Assembly (NCBI GenBank): GCA_041854955.1
Contig: JBHADF010000025.1
Coordinates: 1-38,973, forward strand
DNA: 38,973 bases
Direction of reading: 5' to 3'
DNA from: CAMENZ01 sp041854955
GTDB taxonomy: Bacteria; Bacillota; Clostridia; Peptostreptococcales; Anaerovoracaceae
The number at the start of each line of letters is the position of its first letter. Positions within the stretch are counted from its first letter, which is position 1. The notes beneath the pieces were generated by a model. The model saw nothing but the letters and a program-made list of their open reading frames with translations, was not told the DNA's origin and searched no databases. The translations under genes were made by a program, and so were the position numbers. Positions 24,247 to 32,505 of the stretch are shown in pieces.

Positions 24247-25009
24247 ATTTGTTTTTATGATATATTATCCTGAGCCCTTCCATGACCAGATTTTCATCCG
24301 ATATGATGTCGTGGTTACATAGGGGGATAACCATATCCGCATATACGCCTGTGGCAATTTTCTTGGCACTGTAGCCAAGCTCCTTTTCCATACGGTCTAT
24401 CATACCGTCTACGGTACAGGCGGCTCCCATTAGGATGCCGCTGTTCATGCTGTCGATGGTATTTTTGCATATGGCCTTGGAAGGCTTCTCCAGGCCCACC
24501 CTGTAGAGCTGAGCCGTGTTGGAGGCCAGGGCCTCCATGGAAAGCCGTACTCCCAAGGAGATGACACCGCCTATATAGCAATTATCCTTATCCACTACGG
24601 AAAGGGTGGTGGCCGTGCCTAGGTCGGCCAGTATCAAGGGTCCGCCGTATTTGTTTATGGCGGAAACAGCAGCCACTATCAAATCGCTTCCCACAGACTT
24701 GGGGTCGTCCATCCTTATATTCAGGCCTGTCTTAAGGCCGGGGCACACTACCATAGGCCTTGTGCCTACCACCTTTTCCACCGCCTCACTGACGGCTTGA
24801 AGGGCAGGGGGTACCACCGATGAAATGATGGCTCCTTCTATTTGTTTCGGATCTATACCGTAAAGCTCCAGCACCGTCTTAAAGGTTACGGCGTACTCCA
24901 GAGCTGTTCTTCTTTTTTCCATGGATATTCTTTCGGAAAATATGATGCTATCATCATCCAGACATCCTATGGTTATGTGGGTGTTACCCATATTTATGGC
25001 AAAAATCAT
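24245..25009 (-). CDS. coaX: Type III pantothenate kinase
   Basis: This 254-residue enzyme phosphorylates pantothenate with ATP, the first step to CoA. Motifs are GNTHITIG near the N-terminus, VGSDLIVAAVSA with Asp109, LADLGTATTLSVVD with Asp129, and GGVISLGVRLSMEAL. The usual first acidic residue, Asp6 of the DxGNT motif, is Asn here (INMGNT), while the other two conserved Asp are kept. It lies 31 bases after an ECF S component on the same strand, with AGGAGT as ribosome binding site. Confidence 0.93.
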   Translation of the reverse strand: MIFAINMGNTHITIGCLDDDSIIFSERISMEKRRTALEYAVTFKTVLELYGIDPKQIEGAIISSVVPPALQAVSEAVEKVVGTRPMVVCPGLKTGLNIRMDDPKSVGSDLIVAAVSAINKYGGPLILADLGTATTLSVVDKDNCYIGGVISLGVRLSMEALASNTAQLYRVGLEKPSKAICKNTIDSMNSGILMGAACTVDGMIDRMEKELGYSAKKIATGVYADMVIPLCNHDIISDENLVMEGLRIIYHKNK

Positions 25010-25040
25010 GATGCACTCCTTAAGGGCAGATTTTACCGGG

Positions 25041-25652
25041 CTACTCTATGGTGATGAGCTTAGCCTTGTACATAGCAAAGCCTACGGCTCCTACTATCAG
25101 AGTTGCGGCTAAAATTTCAACTACGGCGTTGATGCCTACGAAAGCAGCCATGAAGGCGATCACATTCATGCCTCCCATCATGCCGCGGATGTAGTCCGTA
25201 TTTCCGAAGAGTACCATCAGAGATGTCATAAAGAAAAGTGTGTTCAGGAAAGCTGAGCAAAATCCGGTGATAAAGAGACCCTTATCTACGCTGAGCTTCT
25301 TTGCTGTGGCGCGGAAGATAATTCCTAAAAGCCAACCGTCCAAGATACGGGGAAGGAAGCATACGATAAAGGTGAAAATGGGGCTTATGCCAAAGAGTGT
25401 GGCGCCGAAGGCGCTGGTTCCGCCTATACCGATACATTGCAGAAAGCTGGTTAAGCCGAAGACGGCTCCTATGATGGTTCCACCTTTAGGGCCTAAGGCT
25501 ATGGCAGCTATGGCAACGGGTATGATGTTGAAAGTGATAGCTAAGGGGCCGATGTTAAGGTACCCCAGGGGTGTGTAGGACATGATCAGCATGATGGCAA
25601 CCAAAAGGGCCAGCATAGTCATTTCCTTAGCACGGTTTGTCTTTGTATTCAT
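25041..25652 (-). CDS. ECF transporter S component, probably for pantothenate
   Basis: This 203-residue membrane protein has five to six helices. The N-terminal part AKEMTMLALLVAIMLIMSYTPLGYLNIGPLAITFNIIPVAIAA is typical of substrate-binding S components of energy-coupling-factor vitamin importers, which share an EcfA-EcfT module encoded elsewhere. Co-transcription with coaX suggests pantothenate as substrate (PanT). The AGGAGG site at 25659-25664 is ideally spaced from the start. The substrate is inferred from the neighbour. Confidence 0.85.
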   Translation of the reverse strand: MNTKTNRAKEMTMLALLVAIMLIMSYTPLGYLNIGPLAITFNIIPVAIAAIALGPKGGTIIGAVFGLTSFLQCIGIGGTSAFGATLFGISPIFTFIVCFLPRILDGWLLGIIFRATAKKLSVDKGLFITGFCSAFLNTLFFMTSLMVLFGNTDYIRGMMGGMNVIAFMAAFVGINAVVEILAATLIVGAVGFAMYKAKLITIE

Positions 25653-25942
25653 TTTTTACCTCCTGTTGTCGCTCTCTTTTTTAGGCAACCGTCAAAGCCC
25701 GGCGGCCTGAGATGCAATACAAGGGTATAATATCAAAAAAGCCGGCGGAAAACAATGGGAAAAGGCAGAATGGAGAGGGAGAATTTTGGTTGGGAGTCCT
25801 TGGAAGCTCCGGGGGTGCTCTGGGGGGATTTATGGTACTGGCGCGGAGCGGCTCGTGTGTCAGGGGCAGCGGCCCTTTATTGGTGCAGAAAGGCTTATAG
25901 TAGGTCGGCTTTTTCCGCCTCTCACTCGTCAGCGCCTCTTCG

Positions 25943-25980
25943 TTGGTGCAGAAAGGCAGGAAATCAAAAATCCGCACCAA
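25943..25980. repeat. Imperfect palindrome, cluster 2, copy a
   Basis: A 38-bp unit with arms TTGGTGC and GCACCAA around a 24-base centre. A left half-site of the same kind (TTGGTGCAGAAAGGC) is at 25880-25894. Confidence 0.75.
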
Positions 25981-26006
25981 TAAATCAGCGAGTTCCGGGC
26001 CCTCCG

Positions 26007-26045
26007 TTGGTGCGGAATAGGCACATAGGCCAGGTTTAGCACCAA
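26007..26045. repeat. Imperfect palindrome, cluster 2, copy b
   Basis: A 39-bp unit with arms TTGGTGC and GCACCAA and a centre unlike the other copies in detail. Confidence 0.72.
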
Positions 26046-26049
26046 TTTG

Positions 26050-26087
26050 TTGGTGCAGAATGGAGCTAAATTCAAAATCCGCACCAA
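26050..26087. repeat. Imperfect palindrome, cluster 2, copy c
   Basis: A 38-bp unit with arms TTGGTGC and GCACCAA; its right part CAAAATCCGCACCAA nearly repeats copy a. Confidence 0.75.
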
Positions 26088-26092
26088 TTTTA

Positions 26093-26130
26093 TTGGTGCT
26101 AAATATGCAAAACGGCAGATTCCGCACCAA
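26093..26130. repeat. Imperfect palindrome, cluster 2, copy d
   Basis: A 38-bp unit with arms TTGGTGC and GCACCAA. With copy c it also forms GCACCAAT, TTT, ATTGGTGC between them. The rest of 25665-26130 holds no supportable gene; open frames on both strands run through the repeats. Confidence 0.75.
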
Positions 26131-26176
26131 CGGCAGGAGAGGAGGGAGAGGCGGGGAAAGAGGGAATACTGTCACC

Positions 26177-26205
26177 TTGACACCACCCTCGATAAATGGT
26201 AAAAT
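26177..26205 (+). promoter_or_regulatory. Promoter of the 40-aa protein gene
   Basis: TTGACA, 17 bases, TAAAAT, ending 22 bases before the start codon at 26228. Confidence 0.75.
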
Positions 26206-26212
26206 TTACCAT
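26196..26212. promoter_or_regulatory. Operator-like palindrome over the -10 element
   Basis: ATGGTAAAATTTACCAT has perfect 8-bp arms around one central base and covers the -10 element of the promoter at 26177-26205. A repressor binding here would block transcription. The regulator is unknown. Confidence 0.5.
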
Positions 26213-26227
26213 AAGAAAGGAGCCGCT

Positions 26228-26350
26228 ATGTGGGACAGAACTATAATATATGCCGTCGTATGCCTTAATGTAATCATCGGCTTTGCTTTAATATATCGCA
26301 AGCCGACCCCTCTGGGAAAAAAGAGCTATCGAGACTTTAAAAGGAGATAA
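26228..26350 (+). CDS. 40-aa single-pass membrane peptide
   Basis: The small frame MWDRTIIYAVVCLNVIIGFA... has one hydrophobic helix (about residues 5-23) and a strongly basic C-terminal tail (YRKPTPLGKKSYRDFKRR). An AAAGGAG ribosome binding site is 6 bases upstream, and a near-consensus promoter at 26177 with an overlapping palindrome makes expression likely. I do not recognise a family. It lies upstream of the surface-polymer genes but those have their own candidate promoter. Confidence 0.65.
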   Translation: MWDRTIIYAVVCLNVIIGFALIYRKPTPLGKKSYRDFKRR

Positions 26351-26429
26351 GGACCTCGGTGGATGTAAAGAGCGTTTTAGAGGGATTTTAGATCAATGTA
26401 AACATACCTACTAAAAATTTTCTCTATCA

Positions 26430-26458
26430 TTTACAAACGCCATAAAATGTGGTAACAT
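26430..26458 (+). promoter_or_regulatory. Candidate promoter of the surface-polymer operon
   Basis: TTTACA, 17 bases, TAACAT, in the 144-base gap before the TagB-like gene. No terminator is seen between the small membrane peptide and this point, so read-through is possible. Confidence 0.5.
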
Positions 26459-26494
26459 ATCCTGATAGAATATGGCATTTACAATGGGAGAGCT

Positions 26495-27748
26495 ATGAAA
26501 AAATTGGTTATTTGCCTTATGAAGGGCCTTTTAAATTTCATATATTTCTTTATGAAGCTGGCTCCCACCGATAAAAACAAGGTGGTATTTTTAAGCCGCC
26601 AGTCTGACGGCTTAACCTTGGACTTTGGCATGGTTCAGAATAGGCTTAAGGAGAAATTCCCCGATGCTAAGATAGTGACCATCTGCAACCGTTTGGAGGG
26701 GGAGAAAACCGGAATCGGCAAGCTTTGCTCCTTCGGATGGGCAACCTTGAGGAGCATGTGGCACACCGCCACAGCTTCAGTATGCGTACTCGATGCCTAT
26801 TGGCCTACGGTTTCCATCTTGCGCCACAAGAAGAGCCTGACGGTGATTCAGATGTGGCATGCTTTAGGCAAAATCAAGAAGTCCGGTTACCAGACCTTGG
26901 GAAAGGAATCCGGCAGAGGCAGAGAAATGGCCGAGCTCATGAAGATGCACCGGGGCTACGACTATATTATAGCCGGTGGCAAAGCATGGAACCCATACTA
27001 CTGCGCTTCCTTCGATACTACGGAGGATAAGCTGGTAAACTGCGGCCTGCCCAGGATAGACTATCTCTTGGAAAGCAAGGATGAAAATCGAAGGAAGGTA
27101 CTGCAAAGCTATCCCCAATTGGAGGACAGCACCGTAGTCCTTTACGCTCCTACCTTTAGGAGAAATATAGAGCTCCATTGGGAAGAACTGGTGGAAAGCC
27201 TGACGGAGGATAATTCCGAGAATACCATAGGAGAACCGGGAACTTCAGCGACAGACTGTAGGGGCAACCGGGAAGGGGCAACAGAAAACAATGCCCACAG
27301 CAAAGCCCCCATATCCCCCATATCCCTCATAGTAAAGGGACATCCAAACCAGAACCTTAAAATCACAGATGCCATGAGAGGGAAAGGCGTATATGATTGT
27401 CCGGAATTCAAGGCGGTAGACCTGCTTTCCATAGCGGATTATCTCATCACAGACTATTCCGCCATCGCCATAGAGGGATCCATATTAAATGTGCCCACCT
27501 ACTATTACCTCTACGACTACGAGGAATACGGCAAGAAAAACGGCATGAACATAGACCTCTTTCAGGAGATGGAGGGCTGCGCCTTTAAAGAGGCAAAAGA
27601 GTTGTCACAAGTAATAAAAAAACAGGGTGACAATACCAACCGAAATGCAGAGACACTAAGGAGATACAGAGAAAAATATCTTCCGGAAAATTTAGGCACA
27701 TCTACAGAGAAAATTACGGACTTAATCATAGAACACATGAGGAAATAG
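26495..27748 (+). CDS. CDP-glycerol glycerophosphotransferase family protein (TagB/TagF-like)
   Basis: This 417-residue peripheral membrane enzyme should transfer glycerol phosphate or a related polyol phosphate onto a lipid-linked acceptor. Motifs are QMWHALGKIKKSGY with the catalytic His, LYAPTFRR, IVKGHPN and ITDYSAIAIEGSILNVPTYYY, as in TagB/TagF. At 417 residues it is nearer TagB (one domain) than the longer polymerase TagF. A low-complexity insert of about 35 residues separates the APTFR and KGHPN motifs. The next gene starts 1 base after its stop. Donor and acceptor are not defined by the sequence. Confidence 0.85.
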   Translation: MKKLVICLMKGLLNFIYFFMKLAPTDKNKVVFLSRQSDGLTLDFGMVQNRLKEKFPDAKIVTICNRLEGEKTGIGKLCSFGWATLRSMWHTATASVCVLDAYWPTVSILRHKKSLTVIQMWHALGKIKKSGYQTLGKESGRGREMAELMKMHRGYDYIIAGGKAWNPYYCASFDTTEDKLVNCGLPRIDYLLESKDENRRKVLQSYPQLEDSTVVLYAPTFRRNIELHWEELVESLTEDNSENTIGEPGTSATDCRGNREGATENNAHSKAPISPISLIVKGHPNQNLKITDAMRGKGVYDCPEFKAVDLLSIADYLITDYSAIAIEGSILNVPTYYYLYDYEEYGKKNGMNIDLFQEMEGCAFKEAKELSQVIKKQGDNTNRNAETLRRYREKYLPENLGTSTEKITDLIIEHMRK

Positions 27749-27749
27749 A

Positions 27750-28811
27750 ATGGATTTTTTTGAAATTGCCCGTTGGGGCGTTAAAAAACTTAAACTTTTT
27801 ATACTGTATTGGAGGAGAATAGTCTTTGCCAAGAATCATTTCAAGTGCCCTTGGTACAAAAAAGTGAAGGCAAACATTTGCGGAGGCTTTACAGCTGACC
27901 AGTGGATGCTTTACGATTTTGACCACAATGACAGAAAAAAGTATCTTTCCGAGTTCGACTGGTACAGATCCAGATATATTAACGAACCCTTCGATTTCGT
28001 CTGCAACAATAAAATTGCATCGGCAGAAATCCTCAAGCAGTATGTGCGAGTTCCCGAAAGCTATATGATAAAGAATAAGGGACACCTTACCAGCTTTGAA
28101 AGTGCTGAAATGACCTATGAGGACGGATTGCGCCTCCTTAAGGAAAAGGGGCAGATGTTTTTCAAGCCCTATGGAAAAGGCAAGGGTACCGGCGTGGTCA
28201 TAATGACCTACGACTACGAAAACAACACTCCCACCATAGACTTGAAACCTTTGAGCGAGGCGGATTTTATCGAGTATCTTAAAAAGAGGGATGACTGGTT
28301 TTTATCGGAGGCCATGCAGCAGCATCATTTCCTCAATGAGATATATGAAAAGACGGTAAACACCATAAGATTTATAACACTAAAGGATCCCAAGACGGGA
28401 AAGTTCAAAGTGTTCTTTGCCGTTCAGAGAATAGGAACCAAGGAAACCATACCTGTAGACAACGGCAGCCGAGGGGGCCTTGTGGCCAATATAGATTTGG
28501 AGACGGGAATTTTAAGCGAGGCCAGATGCCTCCACAACAGGAATGTATATAAGGTACATCCCGATTCTCAGGCGCCTATCGAGGGAGTTCAGGTTCCCAA
28601 CTGGGCTAAGCTGAAAGAGGACATGCTGGCTTTGGCAGGAAAGCTTCCCTATATGCACTTCATAGCCTGGGATATTTTGATAACGGAAGAGGGCCACTGC
28701 ATCATCGAGGCAAACACCTCCTCGGGAGTGAATATAATCCAGCTTTGGGGCGGCCAGAGACAAAAAGAATTAGGTGATTTTTACAGATTTCACAAAGTTA
28801 TCAAGAAATAG
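27750..28811 (+). CDS. Sugar-transfer-associated ATP-grasp protein
   Basis: This 353-residue cytoplasmic protein has the pattern of the ATP-grasp family found with glycosyltransferases: FFKPYGKGKGTGV for ATP binding, EKTVNTIRFITL, a VDNGSRGGLVANIDLETG loop, DSQAPIEGVQVPNW and a C-terminal metal site WDILITEEGHCIIEANT. ATP-grasp enzymes usually form amide or thioester bonds through acyl-phosphates; the substrate of this family is not known. It lies between a TagB-like transferase and a nucleotidyltransferase, so a role in modifying or building the surface polymer is likely. All catalytic-looking residues are present. Confidence 0.82.
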   Translation: MDFFEIARWGVKKLKLFILYWRRIVFAKNHFKCPWYKKVKANICGGFTADQWMLYDFDHNDRKKYLSEFDWYRSRYINEPFDFVCNNKIASAEILKQYVRVPESYMIKNKGHLTSFESAEMTYEDGLRLLKEKGQMFFKPYGKGKGTGVVIMTYDYENNTPTIDLKPLSEADFIEYLKKRDDWFLSEAMQQHHFLNEIYEKTVNTIRFITLKDPKTGKFKVFFAVQRIGTKETIPVDNGSRGGLVANIDLETGILSEARCLHNRNVYKVHPDSQAPIEGVQVPNWAKLKEDMLALAGKLPYMHFIAWDILITEEGHCIIEANTSSGVNIIQLWGGQRQKELGDFYRFHKVIKK

Positions 28812-28820
28812 GGCGATAAT

Positions 28821-29408
28821 ATGAGATATATTATTATGGCAGACGGCAAAGGCAGCCGCTGGCAGAATTACAACCAAATACCCAAGCATTTCATAGAGGT
28901 GGACGGCGAAACCATCATAGGAAGATGCGTCAGACTTCTAAAAGAGGGAGACCCGCAGGCTGAGGTCATCATCACCTCCCATGACAGCCGCTATGAAATA
29001 GATGGAGCCAAGAGATACGAGCCTTTAAACAACAATCTGGAAATCGACAGATTCACGGAGGAACTCATAGCAGATGATGTATGCTTTCTCTACGGAGATA
29101 CCTACTATTCGGAAAAAGCCATGGCAGCCATTCAAAACACACCGGCAGAGGACATTCTTTTTTTCGGAAACGAAAAGTCCATAGTGGCCGTAAAGGTGAA
29201 GGACGGCCAACTTTTTAAAAGCCACGTGGACAATGTAAGAAAGCTCTTCTTGGAAGGTAAAATTGAAAAATGCATAGGATGGCAGGTATACCAATCTTTT
29301 ATGGGACTGCCCTTCGGTATTAAAAAAATAGACGGAAAGTTCCTTCTTTTGGAGGACGGAACGGAAGATTTTAATTCTCCGGAAGACTACAACAGGAGGT
29401 TCAAATAG
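28821..29408 (+). CDS. Nucleotidyltransferase (GT-A fold, sugar or polyol activating)
   Basis: This 195-residue protein begins YIIMADGKGSRWQNYNQIPK, a variant of the GxGxR nucleotide loop with the following Lys of NDP-sugar pyrophosphorylases and MobA/IspD-type cytidylyltransferases. FLYGDTYYSE provides the metal-binding Asp. It is shorter than typical pyrophosphorylases and is not the HxGH type of glycerol-3-phosphate cytidylyltransferase (TagD). It probably makes the nucleotide-activated precursor for the polymer; the substrate is unknown. It is flanked closely by two ATP-grasp genes. Confidence 0.75.
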   Translation: MRYIIMADGKGSRWQNYNQIPKHFIEVDGETIIGRCVRLLKEGDPQAEVIITSHDSRYEIDGAKRYEPLNNNLEIDRFTEELIADDVCFLYGDTYYSEKAMAAIQNTPAEDILFFGNEKSIVAVKVKDGQLFKSHVDNVRKLFLEGKIEKCIGWQVYQSFMGLPFGIKKIDGKFLLLEDGTEDFNSPEDYNRRFK

Positions 29409-29410
29409 GA

Positions 29411-31651
29411 ATGGGAATTAAAAAATTAGTGGTAAATGCCTTGGCTTTAAAGCCGACATCCATGGGCTTTACGGGAGGCGAGGCGAGAAGCTGGGTCAGA
29501 AAGGTTCACAGACACAAGACCAAGGACTTCGGCTACACTAAGGCTCAGACAAAGTGGGCTATCGACCACGGCTTCATGCCGGAACAGGTGGAGGCCCTTG
29601 GCATAACGGAAGAAAACTACCAGGACTACATATCCGCTAAAGATTACGCCTATCTCAGGCCCTTAAACGGAACCTACAGAAAGTGGATTACGGATAAGGT
29701 TACCATATTTAATATCTTCAAACCCTTCAGACCATATATGCCCAAGCTGTATTTTCAGCTGAGCAAGCGTTTTGATGCACCTCACATCATACCTTTAGAG
29801 GAAGGCTTGGGGGACACCTTCGAGGATGTTTTTGCTTTAATCAGAGAAAAATCCGCTGTCAGCATTGAGCCGGCCAACGGCAAAAGTGCGACTGCCATAG
29901 AATATCTGGATGGAAAATATTTTGCCGACGGACAGGAAATGGGCCTGAACCAAATTACCGACAGACTGAAGGAATACAAGGCTACCGTAGTTGTAAAGGA
30001 AAAGCTCACTCCGGTGAACCCTTTGAACAACGGCATGCTGGAGCTGATAGTTTTCAACGAGTTCGGAGACAACCCGGTCATAGGTGACGGCTTCATAACC
30101 TTTAACGAATATCAGGCAAAGGGTTTCAAGGCTTTCCGGGACGAACAGGAGGAAAATCTGGAGGAGCAGGAGGACATCATCGACGACATCCTTCAGCATG
30201 AAGATACAGAGCCTCTTGATGTGGTCAATGGCCGCTGGAATGATAAGGAAATACCCTTTTGGCAGGACATCACACGAGTTATAAAGGAACTGTGTCTTTT
30301 CGTACCCCAGCTGGAATTCTTCGGAGCACAGATTCTCATAAATGAAGACGGTTTCTTCATAACACGCCTTCAGAATCAGCCCAAATACCCAAGCTGCAAG
30401 CCATTCAGCAAGGAAACCTCAGCCTATCTCATGAGAAAGGTGGAGCAGAAAAAAGAGGCCTATGCAGACAAAAAGGTGAGGAGAAATCGTGGCTGGGCAA
30501 AGACCAAGCTGAAAATCCGCGCTCTCTTTGCTAAGCTGTTTTTCCCCAGAGGGCTTAAACCCTATCTCAGCCTTCGTTGGATGGGAGATATGTGGAAGGA
30601 TTTCAGAACCTGCAAAGACACCACCTTCGGGCAGAAGATGTGGGCCTACAGAAGAGGCTTCCTTTCCTATAGATTGGTTCAATACGGTATAAATAAGGAA
30701 AACTATCACGAATACATATCAGATTTCGAGTATAAGTGGCTCAGACATATAAATACCAAATACAGACAGTGGATGGAGGACAAGATAACTGCAAAGTATA
30801 TCTGCTCCGATTTCAACCACTGCTTCCCGGAATATTATTTCCACATTATATGTAAAAACGGAAACAACAAGGTTATCTCCATGATGGACCTGCCCAAGGG
30901 CTATACCAACAGCTACGACGAAATATTCAGACTGGTTGAGGAAAAGGGCGTATTGGCCCTGAAGCCTGATGAAGGCTCCCACGGAGACGGCTTCTACAAA
31001 TTTACTTTCTCCGAGGGAAAATACGAGCTGAACTATCAGGAGGTTACAAAGGCACAGGTTTTGGAAATCCTTTCCGATGTTAAAAACCAATACCTTGTAA
31101 CGGAATACATAGATATGTGCGACGAGCTGAAGGCGGTTTATGACGGAGCCGTAAATACGGTGAGAATGATCGTCTTCAAGAGAGACGGAAAGAATCCGGA
31201 AATAGGAAATGCCTATGTTCGCTTCGGCTCTAAAAAGACGGGAGCCGTTGATAACGTTGGCGCCGGCGGTATGACCGCCACCATAGATGTGGCTACGGGA
31301 AGATTCCACGATGCAAAGATTGTAATGGACAACTCCATCGAGGATTGCCCTATACATCCCGACACGGGAGTACCCATAGACGGCTATCTGCCCCATTGGG
31401 AGCAGGTTAAGGAAGAAGTCCTTCAGGTGACCAAATCCATCAAGCAGCTGGAATGGTTCGGCGTAGATTTGGCCGTTACCAAAGAGGGTATAAAATTCCC
31501 GGAGATAAACCGATTCCCCGATTTCCCCGCCGTGGAAAAATACACCAACCACACGAGAGAATATCTCCTTGAAAGATTGGCGGCGAAGAAGAGAGTCATC
31601 GGCTACGATAAGAAGAGAAACATAACTTTATTCCACTTGCCAAAGAGGTAG
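29411..31651 (+). CDS. Tandem ATP-grasp protein with a degenerate N-terminal copy
   Basis: This 746-residue protein contains two copies of the same layout. Each copy starts with a linker motif (GITEENYQDYISAKDYAYLR, matched by GINKENYHEYISDFEYKWLR) and then an ATP-grasp-like domain. The C-terminal copy (about 385-735) keeps LALKPDEGSHGDGF, NTVRMIVF (582 on), the VDNVGAGG loop (613 on) and the metal-site PEINR (697-701). In the N-terminal copy (about 30-350) the Lys loop reads VSIEPANG, the NTVR and VDNxxxGG elements are lost and the last motif is TRLQN. That half is probably inactive and may bind or dimerise. It follows the nucleotidyltransferase by 2 bases. Confidence 0.8.
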   Translation: MGIKKLVVNALALKPTSMGFTGGEARSWVRKVHRHKTKDFGYTKAQTKWAIDHGFMPEQVEALGITEENYQDYISAKDYAYLRPLNGTYRKWITDKVTIFNIFKPFRPYMPKLYFQLSKRFDAPHIIPLEEGLGDTFEDVFALIREKSAVSIEPANGKSATAIEYLDGKYFADGQEMGLNQITDRLKEYKATVVVKEKLTPVNPLNNGMLELIVFNEFGDNPVIGDGFITFNEYQAKGFKAFRDEQEENLEEQEDIIDDILQHEDTEPLDVVNGRWNDKEIPFWQDITRVIKELCLFVPQLEFFGAQILINEDGFFITRLQNQPKYPSCKPFSKETSAYLMRKVEQKKEAYADKKVRRNRGWAKTKLKIRALFAKLFFPRGLKPYLSLRWMGDMWKDFRTCKDTTFGQKMWAYRRGFLSYRLVQYGINKENYHEYISDFEYKWLRHINTKYRQWMEDKITAKYICSDFNHCFPEYYFHIICKNGNNKVISMMDLPKGYTNSYDEIFRLVEEKGVLALKPDEGSHGDGFYKFTFSEGKYELNYQEVTKAQVLEILSDVKNQYLVTEYIDMCDELKAVYDGAVNTVRMIVFKRDGKNPEIGNAYVRFGSKKTGAVDNVGAGGMTATIDVATGRFHDAKIVMDNSIEDCPIHPDTGVPIDGYLPHWEQVKEEVLQVTKSIKQLEWFGVDLAVTKEGIKFPEINRFPDFPAVEKYTNHTREYLLERLAAKKRVIGYDKKRNITLFHLPKR

Positions 31652-31672
31652 GGGGAGCAGACGAGGTATGCT

Positions 31673-32491
31673 TTGAAGAAAATATTCAAAACCCTAAAGG
31701 AAATTATAAAAGAGCATATAAGGTACAGACACCAGCTGGTTAAGCTGGCCAAATCAGACGTGAAGAGGCAGTATAACGGTTCCGTGCTTGGCATGGCGTG
31801 GGCCATCATAAGACCTGCCATCCTCATCTTTGTATTTTGGTTCGCCTGGACCTTTGGCCTGAGAAACGGTAGCGACAAGTACGGCTATCCTTTTTTCCTG
31901 TGGCTGATTGCGGGGATGATACCTTGGTTCTACATGAGAGATATGATAACCGGCGGGGCTATGTCCATACGAAAATACAGGTTCTTGGTGACTAAGATAA
32001 AATATCCCGTGTCCACCATACCCACCTTCATAAGTATTTCGAACTTTGCAACACAGATATGGCTCATAGGCATAATGATAGCACTATATGCCCTTTTCGG
32101 GTATATGCCGACCCTGTACTACCTGCAGCTGCCCATATATATGCTGATGATGTTCCTGTTCTTCCAAGCGTGGGGAATCTTTGCAGGCATGTTTTCCGCA
32201 GTGAGCAAGGACTTCCTCAACCTGATAAAGGCCTTGACCCAGGCGGTGTTCTGGATGTCCGGCATCATATACGATGTGGCCGGCGTCAAGGTGGTTTGGA
32301 TAAGAAGACTGCTCATGTTTAATCCGGTTACCATAGTGGTGGACGGATACAGGAACACCTTCGTAAAACAGATTTGGTTCTGGGAAAATCTGCGGCCCTT
32401 CAGAAATTTCGCTATAGTATACGGAATAATGCTCTTGCTGGCTCTCTGGTCCTATTCCAGACTCAGAAAAGATATTCCGGACATGCTTTGA
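31673..32491 (+). CDS. ABC-2 type polysaccharide/teichoic acid export permease (TagG-like)
   Basis: This 272-residue membrane protein has about six helices and belongs to the TagG/Wzm family that exports completed lipid-linked wall polymers. The N-terminal part HQLVKLAKSDVKRQYNGSVLGMAWAIIRP is the typical amphipathic start. The start codon is TTG at 31673, with GAGG at 31663-31666; no in-frame ATG gives a full-length protein. It pairs with the ATPase gene 14 bases downstream. Confidence 0.9.
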   Translation: MKKIFKTLKEIIKEHIRYRHQLVKLAKSDVKRQYNGSVLGMAWAIIRPAILIFVFWFAWTFGLRNGSDKYGYPFFLWLIAGMIPWFYMRDMITGGAMSIRKYRFLVTKIKYPVSTIPTFISISNFATQIWLIGIMIALYALFGYMPTLYYLQLPIYMLMMFLFFQAWGIFAGMFSAVSKDFLNLIKALTQAVFWMSGIIYDVAGVKVVWIRRLLMFNPVTIVVDGYRNTFVKQIWFWENLRPFRNFAIVYGIMLLLALWSYSRLRKDIPDML

Positions 32492-32505
32492 TTTGAGGTG
32501 GAATT

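Noticed and set aside
25653..25740. Riboswitch or strong promoter before the ECF S component gene
   Set aside because: A GC-rich stem with mismatches is present on the minus strand, but no T run or known aptamer pattern, and the -35/-10 pairs are poorly spaced.
25681..26175. A 164-residue minus-strand open frame and smaller plus-strand frames
   Set aside because: They are built from the TTGGTGC palindromes, have no recognisable domain, and no convincing ribosome binding site or codon pattern.
30719..31552. A 277-residue minus-strand open frame opposite the tandem ATP-grasp gene
   Set aside because: It mirrors a well-supported plus-strand gene and lacks a start signal and domain.
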